From contig CM060961.1 in the NCBI GenBank assembly GCA_030765045.1, positions 142,581,538 to 142,645,537 on the forward strand: 64,000 nt of DNA. The letters are read 5' to 3'. Below the pieces are notes generated by a model. That model saw only the letters and a program-made list of their open reading frames with translations. It did no database searches and had not been told where the DNA came from. Position 1 is the first letter of the stretch. Every line of letters begins with the position of its first letter. The stretch is from Tenodera sinensis (Eukaryota > Arthropoda > Insecta > Mantodea > Mantidae). Both the position numbers and the translations under genes were made by a program. Below are positions 22,540-33,289 of this stretch, piece after piece.

Positions 22540-22873
22540 ACAATGTAACAATTCCCACTTCTGACACCATTGATATAAGTGACATTTTCAGTTACTTTTT
22601 GCGTCACTTTATTCCTTTAAAAATTGAGTCACAAAAATACAATCCATTTTATCGTTAACACAATTTACAATTCACCATTCATGACCTTAGAAGTCATAGA
22701 TGTTGTGTCCTCTCGTAACCTTGACACATAATTCATTGTCTTTCAGTTCTGTTCCGTCCTGCAAACTGCTTCCGACGAGACAAACATTACAACTGCTTCA
22801 CACAACAAACAACTTCGACGCGACGATTAAGGGTTTACAACGTTATCCGATGATACTCAAGTTCTCTCAACAG

Positions 22874-22949
<76 letters not shown>

Positions 22950-23180
22950 CACACATTTAAAAATTAACTGCTAACAGCTTTCTCGTTTAACACAAGACAT
23001 TCGCTTGTATAGACCAGCCGAAATATCGACGAATTCTCTAGAAAATACAGCTTTTCTCGATCATTTCATAAATAACCCTTCACGAGTAGTGTGGAAACGC
23101 TTCGTTCTGCCACGCTCATTGTCGTTCTTGTTTTGACAGCTCTATTGTCGCCGGGACGCGTATTTATAAGCAGTGGATTG
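22540..23180 (-). mobile_element. possible LTR-like sequence with (CA)n
   Basis: On the minus strand a TATA-like TTATAAATACGC (about 23,160-23,171) precedes, some 550 bp downstream, AATAAAGTGACGC (about 22,600-22,612). A similar AATAAAGTGAC end and adjacent ACGATAACACA-like motif occur at 53,950-54,030. Ends and TSD were not found. A (CA)n tract is at 22,876-22,950. Confidence 0.3.
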
Positions 23181-23267
23181 AGATAGTTTGGTGTTGAGGT
23201 CTTTGAAGCGCGCGGCCGCCGTCACAATAGCAATGTGTGGGTATGTGCGTGCGTGTATGTGTATACA

Positions 23268-24960
23268 TCTGTCCGTCTATCCATCCGTCCGTCCATCCGT
23301 CAATCCGTCCATCCGTCCGTCCATCCGTCCGTCCGTCCGTCCGTCCATCCGTCCATCCCTCCATCCGTCCGTCCATCCGTTCGTCCATCCGTCCGTCCAT
23401 CCGTCCGTCCGTCCGTCCGTCCATCCGTCCATCCATCCGTCCGTCCGTCCTTCCGTCCATCCGTCCATCCGTCCATCCGTCCGTCCTTCCGTCCATCCCT
23501 CCGTCCATCCGTTCGTCCATCCGTCCGTCCGTCCATCCGTCCATCCATCCGTCCGTCCGTCCATCGGTCCATCCGTCCGTCCACCCGTCCATCCGTCCGT
23601 CCATCCGTCCATCCATCCATCCGTCCATCCGTCCGTCCGCCGTTCGTCCTTCCGTCCATCCGCCCATACGTCCGTCCGTCCGCCCGTCCATCCTTCCATC
23701 CGTCCATCCGTCCGTCCATCCGTCCGTCCATCCGTCCGTCCGTCCGTCCATCCGTCCGTCCACCCGTCTACCCGTCCATCCGTCCATCCATCCATCCGTC
23801 CATCCGTCCGTCCGCCATCCGTCCGTCCATCCGTCCATTCGTCCGTCCGTCCATCCGTCCGTGCATCCGTCCATCCGTCGGTCTATTCATCCATCCATCC
23901 GTCCGTCCATCCATCCGTCCATCCGCCCGTTCATCCGTGCGTCTATCCGTCCGTCCATCCATCTGTCCGTCCATACATCCGTCCGTCCGTCCATCCGTTC
24001 GTCCATTCGTCCGTCCATCCATCCGTCCATCCGTCCGTCCATCCGTCCGTCCATCGGTCCGTCCATCCCTCGGTCTCTCCGTCCGTCCATCCGTGCATCC
24101 CTCCGTCCATCCGTCAGTCCGTACATCCATCCGCCCATCCGTCCGTCCGTCCATCCGTCCGTCCGTCCATCCAATCCGTCCGTCCATACATCCGTCCGTC
24201 CATCCGTTCGTCCATCCGTCCGTCCATCCATCCGTCCATCCGTCCGTCCATCGGTCCGTCCATCCGTCGGTCTCTCCGTCCGTCTGTCCATCCGTGCATC
24301 CCTCCGTCCATCCGTCCATCCATCCGCCCATCCGTCCGTCCATCCGTCCGTCCGTCCATCCGTCCGTCCGTGCATCCGTCCGTCCATCCGTTCGTCCATC
24401 CATCCGTCCATCCATCCATCCGTCCGTCCGCCATCCGTCCATCCGTCCATCCGTCCATCCGTCCGTCCGTCCATCCGTCCATCCGTCGGTCTATTCATCC
24501 ATCCATCCGTCCGTCCATCCATCCGTCCATCCGTCCGTTCATCCGTGCGTCTATCCGTCCGTCCATCCGTCCGTCCATCCATCTGTCCGTCCATACATCC
24601 GTCCGTCCATCCATCCGTCCATCCGTCCGTCCATCCGTCCGTCCATCGGTCCGTCCATCCCTCGGTCTCTCCGTCCGTCCATCCGTGCATCCCTCCGTCC
24701 ATCCGTCAGTCCGTACATCCATCCGCCCATCCGTCCGTCCTCCGTCCGTCCGTCCATCCATCCGTCCGTCCATACATCCGTCCGTCCATCCGTTCGTCCA
24801 TCCGTCCGTCCATCCATCCGTCCATCCGTCCGTCCATCGGTCCGTCCATCCGTCGGTCTCTCCGTCCGTCTGTCCATCCGTGCATCCCTCCGTCCATCCG
24901 TCCATCCATCCGTCCGTCCATCCGTCCGTCCATCCGTCCGTCCGTCCATCTGTCTATGCA
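23268..24960 (+). repeat. CCGT/CCAT degenerate tetranucleotide minisatellite, 1.7 kb
   Basis: An array of CCGT and CCAT words with sporadic variants (CGGT, CCCT, CCGC, GTGC). A marked segment CGGTCTCTCCGTCCGTC recurs at about 24,070 and 24,662 (592 bp apart) and, as a second version, at 24,268 and 24,854 (586 bp). The second half is therefore a duplication of the preceding ~590 bp. Frames up to 628 codons on both strands arise only because the units lack stop codons. Confidence 0.95.
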
Positions 24961-25095
24961 CACACTAAGTTAAATACCCGGTGTTGCCCGTGGTTAGAGT
25001 ATTTATCCCTGGAACTAGATTGCACTTGCCCAATAACTTGTGCTTCTTTGGAAACATTTAAAAATATTGCTTAATATGCTTAATGCAATAGTTAA

Positions 25096-25560
25096 TGTAA
25101 CTTTTTTGGTGGGGTGTGAAGTAAAGAAGACTCCTGTAGTCGAGATAAAGAAACACTTTTATTTCCGTAAACAGTAACTTTGTACACTCGTTGCAACAGC
25201 AAGAAAGTCTTTTTCGATTCTCCAACAGCACGGCTCCGAACTCGTAACACAAAGAACTAACTCTTCTCCGTCGGCACGGCTCCTCAACCTTCACATACGT
25301 CTCACTGCCTCTTCTCACACTTTACCGCTATTTATATCTCCCAGGCACTATTCTGGAAGCTTCAGGAACGTTCACTTATTGCGGTGAGATACAAAGTAGA
25401 AGATTCCAGTAGCCTCTATCCTTTTCTCTCTTTCGGCAAGCGCCCCAACAATGCGGTCATTCTCTATCTCTTTCCTTCGGCTCCTTTGCGGTGGTGCCGA
25501 CAATAATGCGATGGGTGACACTGCTGTTGTCGGCAATTAGATGCGGCGGGCGCGGTGACA
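25096..25560 (-). mobile_element. solo LTR (Gypsy-like), 465 bp
   Basis: In sense orientation it begins TGTCACCGCGCCCGCCGC and ends AAAAAAGTTACA, with TG..CA termini. It has a TATA-type GAGATATAAATAGCGG (around 25,328-25,344) and a poly(A)-type GGAAATAAAAG (around 25,155-25,170). TTAA lies directly outside both ends (25,092-25,095 and 25,561-25,564), a 4-bp TSD as used by several Gypsy lineages. No internal region or second LTR is seen within the window. Confidence 0.8.
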
Positions 25561-25689
25561 TTAATTAAAACTCTTAGGATGCTATCAATAGTACAAAAAC
25601 TAAGCAAAATAAATATAAACACTATCCCAATATAGGAAAACACTATCCAAATGCACTGTTGAACAACCCCAAGGATCAGAGGAAGAAAA

Positions 25690-26090
25690 TCAAATCAAGC
25701 ATTTCTATTTCATTCAGATAGATAATTGTATGAACTGTATGTAGAAGAGGGTGTAGAAAAAAATCATGACTGTGTTCAGTAAAAGAAGAGTTAGTAGAGA
25801 AAATTGTGTGAATGTAATAGGTTGCATTTCTGTTTCAAACATAGAAAATTGTATGAATTTTTGTAGAAGAGGGAGTAGAGAAAAAACATGATTGTGTATC
25901 GTAAAATAAAAGTGAGTAGATAAAACCGTATAAATATAGTAGAAATATTATATGAATGCGTTACATTTCTATTTTAATAATAAAAAATCGTATGAATTGT
26001 ATATTGAAGGGCGATAATAGAAAGAAATGATTGTGTTTCATAAAAGAAAAGTGAGTAGAGAAAGCCCTGTGACTGTAATACATTGCACAG
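25690..26090 (+). repeat. three-unit diverged tandem repeat, about 130-150 bp period
   Basis: Each unit follows the order GCATTTCTATTT, ATTGTATGAA.TGTAT, GTAGAAGAGGG, a GTAGA(A)n run, TCATGA.TGTGTT, TAAAAGAA, then GAGTAGAGAAA. Units start near 25,697, 25,825 and 25,962. The AGTAGAGAAA segment followed by GTGAATGTAATA resembles one end of family C. Confidence 0.7.
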
Positions 26091-26317
26091 TAAGATGGAT
26101 GTTTAAGAACGCATAGAGGACAAACATACAAAATTATCAATTTCGTTTTGTTTGTTTGTTTTTTTTTTCGATTTTTTTCCACTACTCCTTTGGGTTATTC
26201 CTAAGTCATTTTTTCTAAAACATCCCAGTATTGAGAACAAAACAAAAAGAGACACTGAAATCGGTCCAACCATTTTCGAGTTTTTGCGACACTAACGCGC
26301 GGCAATTAATTTTTATA

Positions 26318-26770
26318 GCACCTGGGCGACCGAGCTTCGCTCGGCTTTTCTTTTGCTTTTTTTAATCGTGTTTTTTCTTGGAGAAGATACTTATTTAGAT
26401 AAATTCGAAAAGCAAAATGTTAACTAAATATAAATTTTCATCCTAATTGTTGGAGCCATTTCCGTGACGAGACCTATAATATCCTGGCTTGTTTGTTGCA
26501 ATTGGCCCATTAACATACACATTATGGCCAAATTAAGATTACGAATAATTATGAGTGTTACGCGTAGACTAATACAGCTAGGTCAACTGTCTTTTGGTTT
26601 TCTGAAAGCTCTTGACGAGACCTTTAATATCCTGGCTTGTTTGTTTAAATTATTGTCCCATTAACAGAGAAATCATGGCCAAAATAAAGTTTAGAGTAAT
26701 TGTGACTGTTACGCATAAAATCACATTTTCTCAGGAATGACACCTATATAGATAAACTTAACAAGCAAAT
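26318..26770 (-). repeat. repeat family R copy
   Basis: It starts with CACCTGGGCGACCGAGCTTC and GCTCGGC (hairpin end) and continues ATACTTATTTAGATAAATTC, GTTGGAGCCATTTCCGTGAC, and two copies of CGAGACCT.TAATATCCTGG. It is truncated at about 26,770. Confidence 0.8.
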
Positions 26771-26774
26771 ATAT

Positions 26775-27075
26775 GTATTTAGGCTTTCACGGCCGGTGTC
26801 TTGACTATTCGAAATGTTTAGTTCTTCCGGGCTTGTAGTCCGAGGTTTAGAAGGCATGGTAGATACCAACGTTTCGCCAAGTACTGTGTTGGCATCATCA
26901 GGGAAGACGATCCTCCGTCTGCACTGGTCAGAGTTTGAATGTGGAAGCAGAGTAACGGCAAAAACTGTTGTTCCAAAGGTCATTGGCTCGGTTACCGTCA
27001 TGTGGTTAATTTTTTTTTTTTCTTCGTCATAAATTACAATAGGCAGTTCCTTTAAACCTGACGTAAAGAGTTGCA
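26775..27075 (-). mobile_element. Penelope-like (putative) element fragment with hammerhead-like core
   Basis: The minus strand at about 26,907-26,868 reads CTGATGA, TGCCAACACAGTACTTGGC, GAAAC. This is a CUGAUGA core, a perfect 5-bp stem GCCAA/TTGGC and GAAAC, the arrangement of hammerhead stem II. The surrounding CACGGCCGGTGTCTTGAC and CAACGTTTCGCC..GGCATCATCAGG are features of a repeat common in insect genomes, which I link to Penelope-like elements from general knowledge. The stem I and III pairing is not demonstrated. Confidence 0.4.
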
Positions 27076-27304
27076 TTTACTTTTCATTGTATGTAAGTTC
27101 GTTCACCCTTTAAGCCTCCTCCCATTTAGACATACAGCATGTGAGAGTATTAAGCAGTACAATTGTAATTAATTGCACTCACAAGTGAAATTACTCTGTA
27201 AAATGTATTATACAAGAATTAAAACCTTAAACAAAATATTAAAACAAAAACAACCAAACAAACAAAACAAAAGTGAAATAAAAAAAAAAGACAAATAAAG
27301 TGAA

Positions 27305-27385
27305 GGAGATGCGAACTCGTTTACCTTTCACTTGAAAGCTAATGTCATAACCATTGCGCCAGAGTGAGTACTCCGACCGTCTCTT
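27305..27385 (-). mobile_element. tRNA-like SINE/tRNA pseudogene fragment
   Basis: The reverse complement has an A-box-like TGGCGCAATGGTTATGACA and a B-box-like CGAGTTCGCATCTCC at tRNA spacing. The acceptor stem is not convincing. The rest of 27,076-27,572 is AT-rich without a gene. Confidence 0.45.
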
Positions 27386-27572
27386 CATTTTCATTTTTTT
27401 TTTTTTTAATGTTGTGCACTCAAGTGGTATTATCATTAGCAGTGGCGTACTGGTACTTTAGAAACTTATACCCGTAACTTCCACATTTGAACCAACAGGG
27501 CATAAGTCTCCTATCCCAAATTACTTGTTTTAAAGATCTCCACTTGCTCTGAAAATATTTCGGTGTAGTTCA

Positions 27573-27722
27573 TTAACATCCTGTATATATACACAGGAAT
27601 TGCTCGTTTAAATATAGTACCTGGACGACCAAGTTTAAAGCTCTGGACGAGGCCTTTAATATCCTGGCTTGTTTGTTATATTTTAACTGTGTGTGTGCAA
27701 GAATTGCTCGTTTAAATATAAA
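27573..27722 (-). repeat. nested/tandem ends of family R, short derivative
   Basis: GGAATTGCTCGTTTAAATAT (end of one copy) is immediately followed by AGTACCTGGACGACCAAGTT (start of another). After about 100 bp this ends AGAATTGCTCGTTTAAATAT. The second is a roughly 110-bp internally deleted family R copy, which gives both element termini. Confidence 0.7.
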
Positions 27723-27734
27723 ATATAAGATATA

Positions 27735-28395
27735 GAGGATGTCCCAACCCTTAGTATGTTGTGCGGGACGGCAAACTGATCGTTTTTAAGTAGGAACCCC
27801 TGTCCGGAAATGCGAGGTTTGGTAGCGCATCGAAGACTGATATGGGTGTACGGTCACATTTCGTCAATAACCTAACATCGAGCTGTCTTCATTACAAACG
27901 GGCTTCGAACTGTATACATCCTACGTCATTGTAGAGTCTATATCGGTGGTGGTGAGCATCATGCACATAACCCAATGCTTGCGATTGTCTTTGGATATTA
28001 TCAATCGCTCTGTGGACTCGAGCCATAAGGTCCCCCGCTGACGTAACAGGAGTACCATACACCAACTCTTCAAACAAATCCAATGAAAGTCGTCAAGGTG
28101 TCAGATCTGGCGACCATGCTGGCCATGGAACCAGTCCACATCTAACAATCGATCGATTTGTATATGCGACGTTGTGGTGATTCCGCACATTTAGTACATC
28201 AAAGTGTGCTGGAGGTCAAATCGGCCATTTCCGCAGCTGTGTACTGGTGCGTGCTGCACTGCTGTTAAAACATGCTATTGTACTGGAAACTACACAAATA
28301 ACGCAGTAGGATTCGCACCAAGGACTCTATGGAGGAATCTAGCGCATGCGCAGGAATGCTCTTATTCTCATATCGTTCATCCCAGTACACAGATG
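27735..28395 (-). mobile_element. mariner-like element fragment with C-terminal transposase
   Basis: The terminus GATGTCCCAACCCTTAGTAT and GTTGTGCGGGACGGCAAACT match the long inverted repeat of the 33,187-35,241 element. The minus-strand frame at 27,892-28,083 ends RYRLYNDVGCIQFEARL, the familiar C-terminus (R...LCNDVGG.HFEHLL). The upstream catalytic part is degenerate and stops by about 28,395. Confidence 0.85.
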
Positions 28396-28559
28396 GCTTG
28401 TTAGTCACTCGCGGGTAAAATAAAATTCCTCACTGCTCGGCGATATTGGTGTAGTGCGCACACAACATGGAGAGGAAACCTGAAAGGATTCAACTGATCA
28501 GGGTGATACGGTACGTTTGCTTTAGGAATAGCAATTGGAGAGATACTGAGGAGGTTCGG

Positions 28560-29085
28560 CACTGAAGTTAGGCTTATTGTACCTATGTCCCCACCTCCGT
28601 GAGGAAAGATGAGGTGAGAGGGACACCCGGCGTCAGATCCAGACTAGCGTACAGATATTGACGGAAGTCCCTAAAGTTTACCAAGAATGACGACACCTTG
28701 AAGTCTTTAGATGTTCCGGGGCCTTCCAGGGGGACCCCGGCGGGGTCCAACGCCCCCACATGCCACCCCGTCACCCGGATCCCACGGACAACGAGGCACG
28801 GAGAGAGCTGCTGTGCACATATAATCCCTGCCCAGCTGCACCTAACGCCTTCGTTGACACTTGCGACCCTGAAAGAACCACCGGGATGAACAATGACTGA
28901 AATGATAGATTAATTGAAGTGGAAGGGCAGGAATTTCGGGAGATGTAATTATCTTTCTCAGCATTCTCCTAGTCACCCGCAGAAACCCCCGAAAAACCTA
29001 TGGACCAGAAAGGTCGGCCATGGGAATCGAACCCTCCCGAATGCAAGATTCACACCTCACCGCGGAGCCATTTCGCTCGGTTTCA
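28560..29085 (-). mobile_element. SINE family B, long copy
   Basis: The sense head ACCGAGCGAAATGGCTCCGC is followed by the B-box GGGTTCGATTCCC and AGATAATTACATCTCCCGA, then a GC-rich body to about 28,560 (CATCCCGGTGGTTCTTTCAG). It matches 14,470-14,945 in the head and start of the body. Confidence 0.8.
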
Positions 29086-29089
29086 TTTT

Positions 29090-29310
29090 CCATGGAAAAT
29101 ACTTAACTTCTAAGCTAACTTTGGTATTTATTCCACTTCTGGTGATATGCACATACGCATACGCGCGCACGCACACATCCTGAAAAATGGTTTTGAGGTT
29201 GAACGGACCTCAAAACCTGTATTTCTGGAGACATCGACTTTTTGGTGGAATGCAGAATTTCCTCTACCTTACGTAGATAAGTGGCAGTGAAAGTAAAAAT
29301 GTTGTTACAC
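29090..29310 (+). mobile_element. family C fragment (3' half)
   Basis: The order is AACTTTGGTATTTATTCCAC, a degraded CA/CG slot, CTGAAAAATGG, CCTCAAAACCTGTATTTCTG, TGGTGGAATGCAGAATTTCC, then GTGAAAGTAAAAATG at the end. The 5' half is absent. SINE B abuts it. Confidence 0.7.
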
Positions 29311-29846
29311 CAGTGATATTTATTTTGTAAATTTGACGTTAAGCATGTGCTATATGCTTTATGTTCCCAATATTTGTCCAAAATTCCATTGCTCTAATAG
29401 CACAATAATGATATTCTATTTTGATCTATACCTTTTACTTACTTCTGTCTTAAAGGGTACTCCTCTTTAAAGCACTACTGCTGAGCACGTCAACTTTCGC
29501 TGGTGTAAGTTCAACAGACCGACGAAATCCAGTCTGTCGCCGCCGGGGTCGAAAGCTGGCCGTCTAGTCTACAATCTGACGCCTTACCGTCTGACACACC
29601 TAAGCCGTGAGGTGGACTTTGAAGCCTGTTCAGGGAACATTTATGAGAATCAGTAAAGATATGTATTCAATCAACATAAACATGAACCTATACATTTTTA
29701 GCAACACAGTAACTTTTATAAAAATCAGCACAAAACAATCCTTGCTTAAATAATCCCTACTGACGTTGAAATTCCCTTGTCCGTTGATACCATTCTGATT
29801 CTTTCATTTCTTTTTACTCTCTAACTTATAGGAACCAATAAAAGGA
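29311..29846. other. no recognised gene
   Basis: AT-rich, with one GC-richer stretch at 29,475-29,630 that is not identifiable. Confidence 0.4.
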
Positions 29847-30096
<250 letters not shown>

Positions 30097-30396
30097 TGTG
30101 ATGATGATCATCATCATTACTCTTATTAGCGTAACTAACGTAAAACTATTAAGGACACTTGGTAGAGACACATGGCTCTAAAAATCGATGTTTGGCTTTA
30201 TGTATGTTAAGAATTTACGCAGTCTGTGAAATATGCTCATATAAGGTTTATGTGTGTTAGTGACATTTAAGCCCATTCAAATGGGATTTAAATCGACATT
30301 TAATGACTGCTAGCATCCCTGAGTATCTTCTTTTGCCCTTTACCAAAACTTGCTTTTTTTAGACTTTACGTGCACTTTTCTAAAAAACTATAATAG

Positions 30397-30605
30397 ACAG
30401 CTGATATGCACCCCTTCGATGCACCCTCAGAAATTATGTCCTTGTGGGTGGACTTGAGCGACGTCAAATGCGTTTGTACAGGAAATGTTAGGGATCCTGT
30501 CCATGCTGGTGTACATCGCCAGCTGAATTTGGTCGCCTTTATGGTCTCTCCCCTCATCCCTCCCGCCCAGGGGTCACGTAGAAGCACAACGGGCGGATGT
30601 AAATA
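30397..30605 (+). repeat. fragment of long SINE B-associated body
   Basis: It is about 90 percent identical by eye to 31,239-31,410: CACCCCTTCGATGCAC, GTCCTTGTGGGTGGACTTGA, GCGACGTCAAATGCGTTTGT, CCCAGGGGTCACGTAGA. It is separated from that copy by about 640 bp of unassigned AT-rich DNA. Confidence 0.75.
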
Positions 30606-31049
30606 TCTATCAAAATATCTACCATTAGTAATATCACAAGTTGTTTTGTCTTGTGAGAAACTAATCGAACGTGCAGCCCGAGGTAAATTATCCGAATAAG
30701 GTGAAAACACGAATGGTGATTGCTAAGACTACCTGAATGAAAGTTAAATTCCTACTTTTGTGTGTATTGCACAGTCCTGGTAATTATGAATATTTAGTGG
30801 TTGTTAAGTGTTTTTCACGAGTGCTTACGACTTGCAGTATTAAAATATTAAACATTTTTAGTTATATGCTATGATTTAATATTATCACAGAAACTGTGTC
30901 TTGCACACTTGCATTTTTCCCCTTAAGTTAAACATACTTGGCCGAGATAAATGTATGATGTAAGGAATCGAGCGGAGAATTTATTTTTGCGTGCAATTAA
31001 ATGAATATTCAAAGCATTAATACACATTTAACTAAATTTTGCATACAAC

Positions 31050-31690
31050 GATACCGAGCGGGATGGTCCGGTAACCTCTTGATCCGTATTTTGAAGGTCG
31101 TGGATTCAACCTTCTTGACCCATGGTTTTTAGGGGGTTCCCCGCGTCGCTAGGTGAATGCTGGGAAGTTTAATTATATCCCCGAATCACCTGTCCTTCCA
31201 TTTCATCTCACTTCTCATTTCATCCTGGTAAGGATCGACACCCCTTCGATGCACTCCCAGAAATTATGTCCTTGTGGGTGGGCTTGAGCGACGTCAAATG
31301 CGTTTGTACAGGAAATGCTAAGGATCCTTTTCATGCTGGTGTACATCACCATCTGAATGTGGTCGCCTTTCTGGTCTCTCCCCTCATCCTTCCCACCCAG
31401 GGGTCACGTAGATTCATCATTCAGGATTGAAAGTGTCGTCGGGAGTTTCGGCGGACATGGAAGAGAATTTGCTTCTGTAAATCCTCAACCTCTAGATCTG
31501 AGAGATCTCAGCCCCAGTAAGCTCGTAGGGGAAGGGGAGCTACCGGAGTTACAAACTAAAGCTGTTAGGGATCCCGCCCTCTGGTGTTGTCTCTCCTCTG
31601 TACCGGTCACTCTTAGTATCCTCTCACTCACCCCTACCACCCAGGGGTGCCCCCTCAGGAATACAGGCATAAAGATCTTCTATTAGTCAA
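31050..31690 (+). mobile_element. SINE family B, long copy (+), diverged head
   Basis: The head region ACCGAGCGGGATGGTCCGGT and a B-box remnant GTGGATTCAACC are followed by GCTGGGAAGTTTAATTATAT, CCATTTCATCTCACTTC and CTGGTAAGGATCGACACC. The long body runs to GCATAAAGATCTTCTAT at 31,683. The 3' third matches 20,640-20,940 in reverse. Confidence 0.7.
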
Positions 31691-31799
31691 GGTGCTGTCA
31701 TAATCAGCCAACATTACAAAAATTAAATACTTTATTTGGAATGTTCCTCGAAAACTATTGTGAACCAAAAGTTGAAACAAAGCTAACTTGGTCCTCTTC

Positions 31800-32844
31800 A
31801 TGAAAAGATAGGGTTTTAATTAAAAAACCTGATGTGTTGCACCATTCTTACAAACTCTTATTCCTCTATCTTCTTCGTGTTAGTTCAGATAAACATTTGC
31901 AGAAATTAGCTTATTGCTATTGTACCTGAAAGGAGAATATGGGAATACAGTAGGCTTTGAATTATAGTCAAATCTTTAATAGCTTTCAAATTCCGTTATC
32001 TTTGCAGGGTTAACATAGAAAATTCTGATGTGTTGCACTCACATGACTTTCTCTACTCTTGTACTAACCATTCTTACAAACTCTTTATCTTCCTCGTATT
32101 AGTTGAGATGAGTGAGTGAGTGAGTGAGTGAGTGGGTGGGTGAGTGAGTGAGTGAGTGAGTGAGTGAGTGAGTGAGTGAGTGAGTGAGTGAGTGAGTGAG
32201 TGAGTGAGTGTGTCATGTTTAAGGGCTTAGTTGAGATAAACATTTGTAGGAATTATCTTATTGTTTATTTCCATGCAGGAGCAAGGGGAATATGGGAATA
32301 CAGTAGGCTTTGAGCGATAGTCTAATCCTTTAAAACTTTCAAATTCTTCTCTCTTTGCATGGTTAACATATAAAACAAAATGAATAGCGATATTCCATTT
32401 ACCGAAGTACAAGTTCTCCAAAACTCACACAAATAATAATATCTCCGAAATGGTTCACTCCACAAAAAGTTTATTTAGACATAAAATGAGTGTTTTAGCA
32501 ATATTTACATTAGTATAGTAAGATTTGGTGTATCTCTTACGGTTTACTAGTATGCAAAAGCCATTCAGAGTAGATAGAACTTCATGAGCTACAGCCAGAA
32601 AATTCAAGATATACATTATATTCATTTGTCATAAAAATATCTAAAACATATGGCATTTTAATCAAAATCGTTAGAGCCACTTTCAAGAAAATCAAATATT
32701 TGAAAAGTTTCCCATATAAACGGTAGTTTGGGGTTTAGCTATTTTCTTCAAAATCTTGGTGTCACATCCTTGAAATACATGACTTAAGCGCCAACTTTGG
32801 TTTTTAACCGACTTTTCGCTTTTGAGTTATGTTGTCCACAAACT

Positions 32845-32916
<72 letters not shown>

Positions 32917-33072
32917 CACAAACATGCGCGCGCGCCTTTTTCTAAAAATGCTTTTCTTTTTGGGATTCAGGGGACCTCAAAACATATATTTCCGGTGAAA
33001 TCTCGACATCGAATTTTTGGGTGGTATACAATACTTCCTCTACTATACTATACGTAGTAGAGAAAGTAAAAA
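31800..33072 (+). mobile_element. family C, tandem: partial copy plus full copy
   Basis: A first 5' end (CTGATGTGTTGCACCATTC at about 31,830) runs about 200 bp. A second start (CTGATGTGTTGCACTCACAT at 32,027) then continues to AGTAGAGAAAGTAAAAATG at 33,056-33,074. The slot at 32,846-32,913 is (CA)n. Inside the second copy a (TGAG)n array interrupts at 32,105-32,210. After the end, GTGTTACATTCACATGAC at 33,081 starts another short partial copy. Confidence 0.85.
32105..32210 (+). repeat. (TGAG)n microsatellite inside family C
   Basis: About 26 GAGT units with one GGGT variant region, at a position different from the usual CA slot. Confidence 0.97.
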
Positions 33073-33289
33073 TGCTTCTGTGTTACATTCACATGACTTT
33101 TTCCAGCCATTCGTCAACAAACTATTCTTTCTAAATATTATTCTTCTATCTACTAGTATGCGCTAACCTTGATAAGCATTTATATAAAAGGTGTCCCAAA
33201 AAAACCGACAACGCTTAATGTGTTGTGCGGGATGGCAAATTGATCGGTTTTGAAGAAGGAACCTCTGTCCGGAAATGCACGGTTTGGAC

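Noticed and set aside
23188..25074. Frames of 570-630 codons (Ser/Pro/Val/His-rich) through the CCGT/CCAT array
   Set aside because: Stop-free only because the tetranucleotide units lack stops; all plus frames and several minus frames are open at once.
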